Assembly (NCBI GenBank): GCA_030747475.1
Contig: JASLKO010000180.1
Coordinates: 1 to 64,000 of the forward strand
Length of the DNA stretch: 64,000 nucleotides
Direction of reading: 5' to 3'
DNA from: Candidatus Thalassarchaeaceae archaeon
GTDB taxonomy: Archaea > Thermoplasmatota > Poseidoniia > Poseidoniales > Thalassarchaeaceae
The first letter of the stretch is position 1, and each line of letters opens with the position of its first letter. Below are positions 33,067 through 43,900 of the stretch, one piece after another. Below the pieces are notes generated by a model that was not told where the DNA came from, did not search any database, and saw only the letters and a list, made by a program, of their open reading frames with translations. Position numbers and translations under genes: made by a program.

Positions 33067-34860
33067 ATGGAGCGCCTACCACTATACCAAATCGCTTTCA
33101 GAAGAATGGAGGTCCCACTCGGTGAATATGGCATTAAAATCGTCTTACCTGCATTTGTTGGTGGCCTACTGTTATCTCTCACACTCTACTTCACCCTAGG
33201 CTCGTTTTTTATTGGAGCATCTGGCATCGCGTTACTCATTTTATTCCCCCTTGTATCGACCTTCGCCGCCATCTCTTGGCCGATTATTCAGACTTTACGA
33301 GAGGCAGTCCTGATTGAGAAAGAAATGCACATGTTCATCACTCGAATGGGTATTCTAAGTATCGGGGAAGTCACATCACAATCGATGTTCGATATCTTAC
33401 GCCAGATGAGTGATTACGGCGCTCTGGCCAAGGAGGTCAAGGCGATTGAAACCCTCGTTGAAAGATGGCACACAAGCCTACCAGAAGCATCCAGAATCAT
33501 TGGTCGTCAAAGCCCGTCACCCATCTGGGGCGATTTCCTAGATCGAATGGCATTCTCTGTTGAGGCAGGACAACCAATTGATGAATTCATGAAAGCAGAA
33601 CAGAAAACATTTGCAAAGGAATTCGACACACTCTATGACACCCGTCTTGAATCCATTGACATGCTCAAAGAAATTTACATTTCTTTGACCACAACAGGCA
33701 TCTTTGGGTTGGTCGTAGCAGGCATCCATCTGGTGTTGTTTGTCACAGATGATATCGGTTCATCACCACTAGAAATCATGGTTAGGATTCGTTGGGTTCT
33801 GTTGGCTGCATTGTTGTTTGTTATCATGCAAATTGGAATGCTGGTTGCCTTTCGTTCAATCGTACCCGATGATCCAATTTTTGGCAGGCACGAGTTTGAA
33901 ACAAGATTCCGCATCCGTTCCCGCCAAACATGGCTTACTGCAGGAAGTATGGGTCTGCCCATCATCGTATCTACAATCGTTGTTGCAATCCTCTATGGTG
34001 ACATCCTCGCCTCCTCCTGGGATAAGTATGGCCTTGTCCTCGTGGCCTTCATTTTCACTCCCTTCATCGTGCCCGGATTTACGGCCTCGCGTGAGGAAAA
34101 GGGCATCATGAGGCGTGACGAATCATATCCTGGATTCATCAGAGCATTGGGGGGAACCGCCCAAGCTCGTGCATCCGAACCATCTGCTACGATTAAGGCA
34201 CTCCGGGGCATTGATTTTGGTTCTCTTAATGATTCAATCGCCAGTCTTGAAAGTCGTTTGATGTTACGAATTGATTCTGAACGTAGTTGGGATTGGTTTT
34301 CTGCAGAAGTAAACTCCTCGATGGTTTCGCGATTTAATCGAATTTATTTGGAAGGTGCCCAAGCGAGTGGAGAACCCGCCGCAGTCGCAGATTTGGTGAG
34401 CCAAAATACAACCAATCTTCTGTCATTACGTCGTCGCAGAGCACTGTCTGCCAGCACCATGAATGGCGTTGCATACGGTTTACTGGTGGCAACAATTGTT
34501 TCATTCAACATCGCTATCGCAGTCGTATTCCAATTAGGTACGAACGTCGCAGGAGTTGCCCAAGGAATGGAGAACATGGACTTCGGTGAAATCACCACAA
34601 ATGCTGGGGGTTTGGGTCTTCCAGTGCTTGAAGATGCAGGAGGGGTGGAAGACAATATCGCTGTGTTCAAAATCATTACATCCATCCTGATTGTATTCAT
34701 GGTTCTCATTCTCTCATCTGTTGCCTCTAGATTACGAGGCGGGGGCTTAGCACTCACGTTAGGACAAGTATCCACAATGATGTGGGTGGCTGCACTTACC
34801 AGCCTCATCACAGGCGTATTACTAGAGTCTACATTGGGTGCTTTCTTCACTTCGACCTAG
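33067..34860 (+). CDS. arlJ: Archaellum membrane platform protein ArlJ
   Basis: A 597-aa polytopic membrane protein with two TadC/GspF-like halves. Hydrophobic clusters lie near residues 20-75, 205-270, 290-345, 465-490 and 535-590, separated by basic cytoplasmic loops (IEKEMHMFITRMGILSIGE in the first). ArlJ is the platform on which ArlI turns. Of the three ATGs crowded at 33060-33069 only the one at 33067 is in frame; GAGGTGAT gives it a good ribosome site. It is the last recognisable archaellum gene here; no archaellin peptidase (arlK) is seen. Confidence 0.9.
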   Translation: MERLPLYQIAFRRMEVPLGEYGIKIVLPAFVGGLLLSLTLYFTLGSFFIGASGIALLILFPLVSTFAAISWPIIQTLREAVLIEKEMHMFITRMGILSIGEVTSQSMFDILRQMSDYGALAKEVKAIETLVERWHTSLPEASRIIGRQSPSPIWGDFLDRMAFSVEAGQPIDEFMKAEQKTFAKEFDTLYDTRLESIDMLKEIYISLTTTGIFGLVVAGIHLVLFVTDDIGSSPLEIMVRIRWVLLAALLFVIMQIGMLVAFRSIVPDDPIFGRHEFETRFRIRSRQTWLTAGSMGLPIIVSTIVVAILYGDILASSWDKYGLVLVAFIFTPFIVPGFTASREEKGIMRRDESYPGFIRALGGTAQARASEPSATIKALRGIDFGSLNDSIASLESRLMLRIDSERSWDWFSAEVNSSMVSRFNRIYLEGAQASGEPAAVADLVSQNTTNLLSLRRRRALSASTMNGVAYGLLVATIVSFNIAIAVVFQLGTNVAGVAQGMENMDFGEITTNAGGLGLPVLEDAGGVEDNIAVFKIITSILIVFMVLILSSVASRLRGGGLALTLGQVSTMMWVAALTSLITGVLLESTLGAFFTST

Positions 34861-34933
34861 AAAATGACAGACACAACGCCTTTGAGTGATTGATGCAGCC
34901 GGATGGTCGCACTAAGTAGGAGGGTGGGCCACT

Positions 34934-36259
34934 TTGCAGCAACTTTTTGATGAATTATCAACCGTGAAAGATTGGGCAGAAACTCTTCCAATTTATGGAA
35001 GAATTGGCATATGCATTGGCCTCAGCCTCCTGCTTTTCGGATTTACGAAATTTATATTGTTGAAAAAATTTGGAGATTTTGTAAACAAAACAAAGGTTGG
35101 TTGGGACAACGATCTATTCGCCCCCATTTCGTCGCGAACTCTTGCATTTTGTGCAGTCATCTGTATCAACGGTAGTTTGGCATGGTTATCTCCCACTGCA
35201 TTAGAGACTAGTTTTCACATTTTGAACGTGGCATATATTCTCATTTTCACAAGTATGGTCAGTAGTACAATCAGTGTGATTACACCCCCATTCATGGCTT
35301 GGCTTAACTCAAATAGCCTAGGCGTTGCAGTCACTGGTCGAAATCACTTCGTTAGTGGATTTGCACGAATACTTGTTTGGGCATTTGGAATTTACTTGAT
35401 GCTTGATGAATTGAAATTGGAGTTAACCGGATTGTTGGCCTCCATGGCCGTATTTTCATTGATTGCCGGATTGGCTTTACAACAGACTCTCGGTAACATT
35501 CTGAACTCATTTCTACTTGCGATGGACAGACCATTCGATGTTGGTGATCGAATCGAAGTCGATGGAATAGAGGGCAAAGTAGTCTCAACCGGTATTCTCT
35601 CCACCAAGGTTTTGACATGGTCCGAAGAATTAGTCATCATCCCGAACAACACCTTGGTGTCAAGCACCATCGTAAACAAAGCTCGGGGTGGTGGCGATGG
35701 CGTTCCAAAGCGATTGAACCTCCTGATCGATGTCAGTGTGGCCTATGATGAGGACCCACCCCATGTCAAGCAGGTATTGAGTGAAGTCGCTCAAAGTTGC
35801 CCTTACACTCTAGACACACCAATTTCCAGAGCACTCCTCATACGCCTGGGAGATTACTCCATCGATTTCCGATTATACACATGGATTTCCGATTATTCTG
35901 ATGAATGGCCAGCACGAGACTGGATTATGCAGACGATGACAGACAGATTCCGTGAAGAAGGCATTGTCATCCCTTATCCGATTAATATCGAACTCAAATC
36001 CCAACCATCTGGACAGAAAAATCGAAGTGGAAATCATGAACTTACGTATCGACGTAAGGCGGCAAGACAGCAAACTGCGCGACTACAAATGGCTAGAGCA
36101 GATGAAGTACATCGAGAGGAAAGAGAATCAGTTAAGACTGAAATTGAGTGGCTTGAAGAACAGTTGTCAGACACATCTTTGGGAACTCGAGAGAAGGATA
36201 AGATACGCGCTGAAATTTCAGCACTTGCCTCCACTCTAGACATGTTTGATGGCGACTAA
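34934..36259 (+). CDS. MscS-type mechanosensitive channel
   Basis: A 441-aa protein with four N-terminal membrane helices, the pore-helix region LLASMAVFSLIAGLALQQTL, then the conserved MscS beta domain beginning NSFLLAMDRPFDVGDRIEVDG and IIPNNTLVSSTIVN. A C-terminal 65-residue charged coiled coil follows (about 375-440). Such channels open on membrane tension and release solutes after osmotic downshock. The start is a TTG at 34934 with GGAGGGTGG 6 nt upstream. It follows arlJ by 73 bp in the same direction but has no known link to motility. Confidence 0.92.
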   Translation: MQQLFDELSTVKDWAETLPIYGRIGICIGLSLLLFGFTKFILLKKFGDFVNKTKVGWDNDLFAPISSRTLAFCAVICINGSLAWLSPTALETSFHILNVAYILIFTSMVSSTISVITPPFMAWLNSNSLGVAVTGRNHFVSGFARILVWAFGIYLMLDELKLELTGLLASMAVFSLIAGLALQQTLGNILNSFLLAMDRPFDVGDRIEVDGIEGKVVSTGILSTKVLTWSEELVIIPNNTLVSSTIVNKARGGGDGVPKRLNLLIDVSVAYDEDPPHVKQVLSEVAQSCPYTLDTPISRALLIRLGDYSIDFRLYTWISDYSDEWPARDWIMQTMTDRFREEGIVIPYPINIELKSQPSGQKNRSGNHELTYRRKAARQQTARLQMARADEVHREERESVKTEIEWLEEQLSDTSLGTREKDKIRAEISALASTLDMFDGD

Positions 36260-36265
36260 ATATCT

Positions 36266-36282
36266 CACCGCCGTAGGCGGTG
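36266..36282. repeat. 7-bp GTA-loop hairpin before the RCC1-repeat protein gene
   Basis: Perfect inverted repeat CACCGCC, loop GTA, GGCGGTG, starting 6 nt after the mscS-type stop codon and ending 38 nt before the preferred ATG of the next gene. The following sequence TAGTTTAATT has only a weak T-run. Same C-GTA-G apex as at 18060 and 22575. Confidence 0.55.
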
Positions 36283-36320
36283 TAGTTTAATTGCAAGATA
36301 TCCTCCGCGACCTGATACCC

Positions 36321-39300
36321 ATGAACCAGTTTCGAACAACCCTCATTTTGAGTAGTCTCTTGGTATTGATGTCATGTATTGCATTTTTCAGTACAGAAAT
36401 TAGTAATGATGAATCAATGCAATTACAACAAAATGAAATTCTAGAACAGTCAGGAACAGCAAATATTCCAGGTTTACAATCTGGATCAATCTTCACCGAT
36501 GACACCCTCGCATTGGGTCCTGAACACACTTGTGCAATACTTGCCAATGAGAGCATGTATTGTTGGGGAGCCAATTCCTATGGACAGTTGGGAATCGGCT
36601 CAACAACACCTTCGCCAATCCCTACTGAGGTATCCTTCACCAATCCAGGGGGCGTCATTTCTCTATTCCCTCTCAGTGTTTCAACTGGTCAATACCATAC
36701 CTGTGCTGTGTTGAATGACGGTTCAGTACAATGTTGGGGAGACAATGTCTACGGACAGCTTGGAGATGGGACCAATATTTCGAAATCATCACCAGTAGGG
36801 ATTGACCTCGGTGTGAATCGCAGTGCAGTGATGGTTGGAGTCGGTAAGACACACACCTGCGCAGTTTTGGATGATGCTAGCGTATCTTGTTGGGGCTACA
36901 ACATCCATGGCCAACTTGGAGATGGTACCATTGTTCCCCAATCATCACCTACACCGATTGATTTGGGCCAAAACCGAAGCGCAGTATCGATTTCATTAGG
37001 AGAATCCCACACCTGTGCAATCCTCGATGATAGTGCCCTGAAATGCTGGGGTTACAACAACCATGGCCAACTTGGAGATGGCACATTCAGTTCTAGAAAT
37101 ACGCCTACTGACGTTAGTTTAGGAAGTGATATCGCAGTCGCAGTCTCGACTGGACGCCATCATACCTGTGCAGTCTTGGACGACGCCACAGTTTCATGTT
37201 GGGGTTGGAACGACCGAGGACAACTGGGTGACGGAACCACGAGTGAACAACCTTCAGCTACTGAAGTAACCATCGATCGAGACGCCATCGCAATTTCAAC
37301 TGGCGATCGCCATAGCTGTACGATTCTGGACAATGGAAGTGCAATGTGTTGGGGCTACAATATGTTCGGCCAACTTGGTGCAGGGAATACTGCAGACACA
37401 TCAATCCCTGAATACGTGGATTTCACCAACAGAGTGCTGAATATCGTTGGCATCGTTGGAGGGACACACCACTCCTGTGCCGTGCTTAGCGACGGCACTC
37501 TCTATTGTTGGGGGGCAAACAATGAGGGCCAACTAGGAGATGACTCAACAACAAGTACCAATTCACCGAATGCAGCCGTTGCAAGTTTGATTCTTGAATT
37601 AGACGACAGGGACCGTGACAATGATGCGACACTCGATATTTTCGATACGCATATCTCTGGTGATGAGGATGGAGACGGTGTACCAACACCTACAGACCTC
37701 TATCCAACGAATCCCGCCCGCTCTGAATCCTGTAGTGCCGGTTTTTACGGCCGATATTCATGTGAAGAGGCAGATGCAGGCTATTATGCAGAAGAAGGCT
37801 CAATCGTTCAGATTCGCTGTACTGCTGGAACATATCAACCTAATACTGGTCAAAGCGATTGCCTCGATGCAGACATGGGGCACCGTGTTGCAGAAGACGG
37901 CTCAACATCTCAGGATGCATGCGACATTGGGCAATATCAAGCATTAACTGGACAGACTACATGTGATGATGCAAGTCCAGGATATTTCGTTGATTCAATA
38001 GGAGCAAGTACACAAAATCCGTGTGAGATTGGCAGTTATCAATCCAACTCAGGTCAATCGTCATGCATTGACGCAACGCCAGGAAATTACGTTGATGCCC
38101 CAGCCTCTGCAAGTCAAACGCCATGTTCCCCTGGCACTTACAACCCAAACTCATCATCGAATGCTAGTTCAGCCTGCCTTGATGCAGATCTAGGAAATTA
38201 TGTCAACCAATTTGGAAGCAGTTCTCAAACAACAGCCTCCCCCGGATATTTCGTTGATACCACCGGATCTACTGGCCAGACACCTTGTTCACCGGGTTCC
38301 TACAATCCAGATGCTGGTTCAAACAATAGTTCTGCGTGTCTAACAGCGGACCTTGGATACTATGTGAGTCAATCAGGCAGCTCATCTCAAACAGCAGCAT
38401 CCTCAGGATACTATGTTGATTCGACGGGTGCAACTTCGCAGACACCTTGTAATCCGGGCCGCTACAATCCTTGGCCGGCTTCCACTTCGGAAACAGCATG
38501 CCTCTTTGCGGACATGGGCCACTATGTGAGTCAATCAGGCAGCTCATCTCAAACTCCAGCATCAGCAGGTCACTATGTACAATCCACGGGGGCGACTTCA
38601 CAAATTGCTTGTTTACCAGGTACCTACAACCCAGCGACAGCATCAACAGACGCTTCAGATTGTCTTGATGCAGACGCTGGTTATTATGTGAGCGCGTCAG
38701 GACGAGCATCCCAAACACCAGCATCTCCAGGACATTATGTCGATACGACGGGAGCGACTTCACAAATTGCTTGTTTACCAGGTACCTACAACCCTTCCTC
38801 AGCATCAGATGACGCCTCCGCATGTATCGATGCAGATTTCGGCTATTATGTGAGCGCGTCAGGACGAGCATCCCAAACACCAGCATCAACAGGTCACTAC
38901 GTTGACACAACCGGTGCAACAGGTCAGACACCTTGCCAAGCGGGTACTTACAACCCTAGCACTGCATCCAGTTCAATGGCAGATTGTCAATCTGCAGACC
39001 CTGGATCCAAAGCGCCCAATTCAGGAATGGGCAACCAGATTTCTTGTTCTCCTGGCACATACCAACCGAATTCAGGACAACTATCCTGTTTGGATGCTGA
39101 TCCTGGACACTACGTAAGTGGGGCTGGTCACTCTGACCAATCCCCTTGCCCTGCTGGAACTTACAGCAACGCTAGCGCAACAACCTCGTGCTTGCCAACA
39201 CCGACTAATACTTACACGGAAGGAACTGGAAACATCAATCCAACAAATTGTCCATCCGGAACCGCAACGATATCTCATTCATCCACATCTCTCGCAGATT

Positions 39301-40868
39301 GTTTGAATGACTCAGATGATGATGGAATTCCAAATCAAATTGATACCGATGATGACAATGATGGTGTCAATGACATCAATGATGCCTTCCCAACCAATCC
39401 TACAGAAACGGTGGATACTGACAATGATGGATCAGGAGATAACGCTGACCCAGATGATGATGGAGATGGAGTAATCGACACAATGGATCCATTCCCGATG
39501 GATGGTAGTGAATGGGTTGACACTGATGATGATGGAATTGGTGACAATACAGACACTGATGATGATGGAGATGATTGGAGTGACAGTGATGAAAATACCT
39601 GTGGCAGTGACCCATTAGATGCCTCAAATGAACCGGTAGACACAGATTCTGATATGATTTGTGACGTTATGGACGGAGATGACGATGGAGACATGATTGT
39701 TGATGCAAACGACATTTGCCCAGGTCATGATGATACATTAGATTGGGATGACGACGGTATTCCAGATGGATGCGACAATGACATGGATCTTGATGGAGAT
39801 GGAATTACCAATAATGCGGATGAATGTGATTTCACACCTCTTGCTGAGATTAATCAAATTGATGAGGATGGTTGCGGGCCAACAGAAAGTGGCGATGACG
39901 ACCATGACAGTATTCCAAATGCCCTTGACATGTGCCCTGACACCCCAAGTAATGAAGTTCCAAACACCTCAGGTTGTGGTGCATCTCAACGAGATTCAGA
40001 CGGGGATGGTTGGACCGATTCATCAGAACAAAATTGTGGCCATGATTATCTGAACGCTAACGATGTCCCTAACGAATCCTGCGAAGCGGGCTCAACAGAT
40101 CCCAGCACAGGTGATGGAAGCGATTTCAGTTGTTGGATCATACTCATCTTGTTGCTAATTGCAGTCCTCGGTATCATGATGTTATTGGCAGCAACGCGAG
40201 ATGAAGAAGGCAAGATTACATTCAATGTGACCAGTTTCAAGACGTCATGGCAACAGATGGTCGAGAAGGTCAAGGGAGAGGATGATGATGACCCCTTCGC
40301 AAATCTAGAGGGGGGGGGCACACCGAGCAAATCTGCCGTCGATGATTGGGACGATGATCCACCACCCTTTGTTCCGAAGATGGAAGAAGAAGTGGAAGAA
40401 GAAGCCTCGGATCAGTCCGGTGCTGATGCCAAGATGGCTGAGATGGATGCCAAGATGGCTGAGATGGATGCCAAGATGGCTGAGATGACAGAAAAGGAAG
40501 TTCAACTTGCACGAATCGCGGAGAAGGCAAAAGAGATTGATTTCGCTACAATCGGAATGGCTACTGCCGACGATAAAAGTGATTTGAAGACAATCAAAGG
40601 AATTGGACCATTCCTTGAAGAGAAACTGAACGCATTGGGCATCTTCACTTTAACACAGGTTGCGAATATGACTCCAGAAATTGAGGAACAGGTAAACGAG
40701 GCAATCGAGTTCTTCCCAGGTCGTATTAAGAGAGACAAGTGGGTCAGTCAGGCCACTGATATCTCAAGCGATGATGAGATTACAGAGATGGCTGAATCCA
40801 TCTTGACCGATGAGAAATCTGATGGTACAGAAAAAGACATCTTCTCAGATGATGTTGATTGGGAGTGA
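36321..40868 (+). CDS. Giant surface protein: RCC1-like, GCC2/GCC3-like and TSP3-type repeats, TM, cytoplasmic HhH
   Basis: A 1515-aa protein with a signal sequence (MNQFRTTLILSSLLVLMSC, possibly a lipobox). Order of parts: seven RCC1-like repeats (about residues 60-420), each with paired cysteines as in HTCAVLDDASVSCWG then GQLGDG; about eleven cysteine-containing repeats of the GCC2/GCC3 or ephrin-receptor-like type (about 470-985; PCSPGTYNPNSS...CLDADLGNYV); acidic TSP3-type Asp/Gly calcium repeats (about 990-1245); one membrane helix (about 1270-1292); a cytoplasmic tail with DAKMAEM heptads; and a helix-hairpin-helix-like motif LKTIKGIGPFLEEKLNALGI (about 1418-1437). Start could be the TTG at 36291. 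Probably adhesive or structural outside; role of the tail unknown. Confidence 0.85.
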   Translation: MNQFRTTLILSSLLVLMSCIAFFSTEISNDESMQLQQNEILEQSGTANIPGLQSGSIFTDDTLALGPEHTCAILANESMYCWGANSYGQLGIGSTTPSPIPTEVSFTNPGGVISLFPLSVSTGQYHTCAVLNDGSVQCWGDNVYGQLGDGTNISKSSPVGIDLGVNRSAVMVGVGKTHTCAVLDDASVSCWGYNIHGQLGDGTIVPQSSPTPIDLGQNRSAVSISLGESHTCAILDDSALKCWGYNNHGQLGDGTFSSRNTPTDVSLGSDIAVAVSTGRHHTCAVLDDATVSCWGWNDRGQLGDGTTSEQPSATEVTIDRDAIAISTGDRHSCTILDNGSAMCWGYNMFGQLGAGNTADTSIPEYVDFTNRVLNIVGIVGGTHHSCAVLSDGTLYCWGANNEGQLGDDSTTSTNSPNAAVASLILELDDRDRDNDATLDIFDTHISGDEDGDGVPTPTDLYPTNPARSESCSAGFYGRYSCEEADAGYYAEEGSIVQIRCTAGTYQPNTGQSDCLDADMGHRVAEDGSTSQDACDIGQYQALTGQTTCDDASPGYFVDSIGASTQNPCEIGSYQSNSGQSSCIDATPGNYVDAPASASQTPCSPGTYNPNSSSNASSACLDADLGNYVNQFGSSSQTTASPGYFVDTTGSTGQTPCSPGSYNPDAGSNNSSACLTADLGYYVSQSGSSSQTAASSGYYVDSTGATSQTPCNPGRYNPWPASTSETACLFADMGHYVSQSGSSSQTPASAGHYVQSTGATSQIACLPGTYNPATASTDASDCLDADAGYYVSASGRASQTPASPGHYVDTTGATSQIACLPGTYNPSSASDDASACIDADFGYYVSASGRASQTPASTGHYVDTTGATGQTPCQAGTYNPSTASSSMADCQSADPGSKAPNSGMGNQISCSPGTYQPNSGQLSCLDADPGHYVSGAGHSDQSPCPAGTYSNASATTSCLPTPTNTYTEGTGNINPTNCPSGTATISHSSTSLADCLNDSDDDGIPNQIDTDDDNDGVNDINDAFPTNPTETVDTDNDGSGDNADPDDDGDGVIDTMDPFPMDGSEWVDTDDDGIGDNTDTDDDGDDWSDSDENTCGSDPLDASNEPVDTDSDMICDVMDGDDDGDMIVDANDICPGHDDTLDWDDDGIPDGCDNDMDLDGDGITNNADECDFTPLAEINQIDEDGCGPTESGDDDHDSIPNALDMCPDTPSNEVPNTSGCGASQRDSDGDGWTDSSEQNCGHDYLNANDVPNESCEAGSTDPSTGDGSDFSCWIILILLLIAVLGIMMLLAATRDEEGKITFNVTSFKTSWQQMVEKVKGEDDDDPFANLEGGGTPSKSAVDDWDDDPPPFVPKMEEEVEEEASDQSGADAKMAEMDAKMAEMDAKMAEMTEKEVQLARIAEKAKEIDFATIGMATADDKSDLKTIKGIGPFLEEKLNALGIFTLTQVANMTPEIEEQVNEAIEFFPGRIKRDKWVSQATDISSDDEITEMAESILTDEKSDGTEKDIFSDDVDWE
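38361..38887 (+). repeat. 162-bp period tandem repeats in the cysteine-rich ectodomain
   Basis: Long exact matches recur at a spacing of 162 bp (54 codons): a 32-nt match at 38361 and 38523, a 41-nt match at 38592 and 38754, and a 44-nt match at 38682 and 38844. Together they outline about three and a half units. Synonymous positions are conserved as well, so the copies are recent or are being homogenised. Confidence 0.9.
40425..40487 (+). repeat. Three exact 21-bp tandem repeats encoding DAKMAEM
   Basis: Three head-to-tail identical 21-bp units (40425-40445, 40446-40466, 40467-40487) encode DAKMAEM three times, a heptad that suits a short coiled coil in the cytoplasmic tail of the RCC1-repeat protein. 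Exact identity suggests replication-slippage expansion. Confidence 0.95.
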
Positions 40869-40932
40869 TATAATGCAAGGGAGTAGTCAAATAAGCACAA
40901 CAAGTAGTCGAAAGAATAGTCGAGGCATTACC

Positions 40933-43900
40933 ATGCGAAACAAAGCTGTACTTTTGATAATTACAATGCTACTGTCATCAGTAGCTCCATTCTCAACTTC
41001 TAATTTGGGACTTGAGGCAAATTCCGATGAAACATCAGGTAGAACTGGAGATATTGAATATATCCAATATTTTGGTAATTGGACAGGACAAAATGCCCTT
41101 GTCAATCAAACAGCAATCACTCCGATTTCTCCGATGACAATCCCATTGACTGCAGTTGCAGATACGTATGGAATTACTAATGATGATGTCCAATACACAG
41201 AATTACCACAAAATTGGTGGACAATGAACACACCAGTTTACACTGACATTGGAACTCAAACTGATGGCACACTGGAACTCAATGGAGGCACTCAATGGTC
41301 TCCAAACGGAAAGATGTACGGAGGCGTCGCCCTCGACGGCTCCCCTGGAAGCAACATCACTTCTACGAACTGTGCAACTCACACCGCCTACGAAAACAAT
41401 GGAAATGGATTTGCAGGGTGGATCAACCCCAATTCGTTGGGTGGTCAATTGTTTAGTCGAACAGTAGATCGCACTGATGCCCATGGTGGCTTCGATGGTG
41501 TTGACGTAAGTATCAATGCATCTGGTTGGTTACAAATGAAAGTATTCTGGGCCGCCCAAAATGAATTTGACACCACAGTCGATTGGGTCTTCGATGAATC
41601 GATGACCATGACAACCCGAATTGAGGTGGGTGTATGGAATTATGTTACAGTAAGATATTATCGATCCAGTTGGAATTTTTACGGACAGGTTTACGTTGAC
41701 AATGGGACAACTGCCGATAAAAGCAATGGAAACCATGGCCATTACTTCAATTTCCAATATGCCACACCCTCAGAATCTCAAATGATGACATATGGCAATG
41801 AACCCTGTGTATTTGGAGAAGGATTTGATGGGGAAATTGATGAATTGCGTTATTTTAAGTCTTCCAATCCAATGGGGGCCAATAAAGCAACTGGTCTATG
41901 GAAAACAGATGGCCCAACCCCTCTTCCGTCAGGCCTCTCCTTTGATTATCAGACTGGTGAGATTACAGGTACACCATTGACACCATGGCCATCCACAGAT
42001 TACACCGTGACCGTCGTCTCAGGAGAAAATAACGCATCTACGGTGTTGGCGCTTGAGGTTGTTGAACCTGACCTCCCCTCTATTTCTCACGGTACAAATG
42101 ATGCATTCTTCCTCACAACAGGTGATGAAGAATCAATCTCACCACCTTCGAACCTTGGTGGCGATTCAGCATTCTGGACATTGACTGCTGGCCATCCAAG
42201 TTACTCGGGTCAAGTCGACATCTCACCATCCTCTACATGTGCATTAGATGATGAAGGAAAATTGTACTGTTGGGGTAAGAACTCAGGCAGAATGTTGGAT
42301 TCATCCCAAGGCACGAACTATGTTGTCGCCAATCCGACTTTACATCCAGATGCAGCAGCAGCCAATCTGACCTTCACCAAGATTGCCAGTGAAGATAATG
42401 GATTTTGTGGGATTCTTACAAATGGTAGCCTTTGGTGCTGGGGAAATGACGGCAACACGGGGCACCTTGGCCTTGGTCAATACAACGGCTACCAGGTTCC
42501 ACAACAGGTGCTATTCGATCCAGATTTGAATTCATTAGGATCTTCTCAATATTTCTATGGCTCCTCCAGTTCCTCTGGTTGTGCTGACATCAGCCCTAGT
42601 TCAGGATATGGCTTTGAATCATTTGAGAACACTTCCGCAGTTGCATGGGAAGAACATCTTATCTCTGCAAATGGCAATCCGACAGGAAGTGATGGCAATT
42701 GGTCCTACACAAACACGAATGTCCACTCTTCCCTGAATACCTTGCACGGTAACTATGTATTGGGTTCAGCATCATCCAATCTAGATTGGGATTCTCAGGC
42801 AAGTCATACAATTACACAAACAGAATCATCAATTATTGAATTGAACATTACAACAGGAGCAGGCCTTCTGAGTTTTTGTTCACTTTGGTCAACAGGATAC
42901 AATGATGTGAAGGTCCACATAGATGGCACCCAAATCGTCTCCGAAACTTGGATTCACACAAGTTCGAGTTGGAGGTCATTGAACATTCCAGTGACCTCAG
43001 GAAATCATCTATTGACAATTGAGTACTACCATGACCACTATACTAACAGTTACTTTGACAGAGCATTCATTGATGCCTTGAAGTGGCCTTTGCCCACCCC
43101 TCCAGTGAATTGGACTGAACCGACAGTCACTGACATTGCATGGAATGCCGATACAGCATGTGCAATTGCAGATTCAGATGTGTATTGTTGGGGCGTTAAT
43201 CAATATGGCATATTGGGCAATGGTGATTTGACCCAGAGATACCGACCCACAAAGGTCTCGACACCAGCAAACCTTTCTTTTTCAGCAGTCGATGTTGGTT
43301 CGTTCCATGCCTGTGCATTGGCCGATGATGGAACGATGTGGTGTTGGGGAGAAGGCATTGATGGAAGATTAGGACACAGTGCCGACACATGGAATCCAGA
43401 AGGTGCAGGGTATAGTTCCAATCAGGCTCACTTCAATACTGCAAGAAGTTATGTTCCTGCTCAGGTTGATTTCAATGCAAATGTAACAGTATCAAGTATC
43501 GAACTAGGTATAAGGAACACCTGTGCGATTGGAAACGATGATGATAGTGGATATGAGCAACTCTGGTGTTGGGGCTACAACCAAAACTTCCAGAGTTCCC
43601 ACACCGCCGGAAGTGTGGTATTTCCACAAGCTGGCCCACTCTATGAGAGTACATCCACTGGTTCGATCCCAACACATGTAGAGACCGACCAAACTCAAAC
43701 ATGTGTGCTATTCAGCAATGCATCTGTATGGTGCATGGGCAAGCATTACACTGGGACAAACACGAACAGTGACTATGAACAGCCCCAACAATGGTGGGAA
43801 TTGGATGGTTATGGTCAGAACGTCACATCTCTTTCTGCAGGTGGTTCATCGACATATGGAATGTGTGTAATGGTTCAGCATGACCCAGCATTGTATTGTT

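Noticed and set aside
38361..38887. CRISPR-like regular repeats
   Set aside because: The 162-bp periodicity is in frame within a protein gene and the spacers are homologous to each other; it is a protein repeat.
39335..39715. Minus-strand Ser-rich frame over the TSP3 repeats
   Set aside because: It is the reverse complement of GAT/GAC-rich calcium repeats, which yield Ser/Ile strings without stops.
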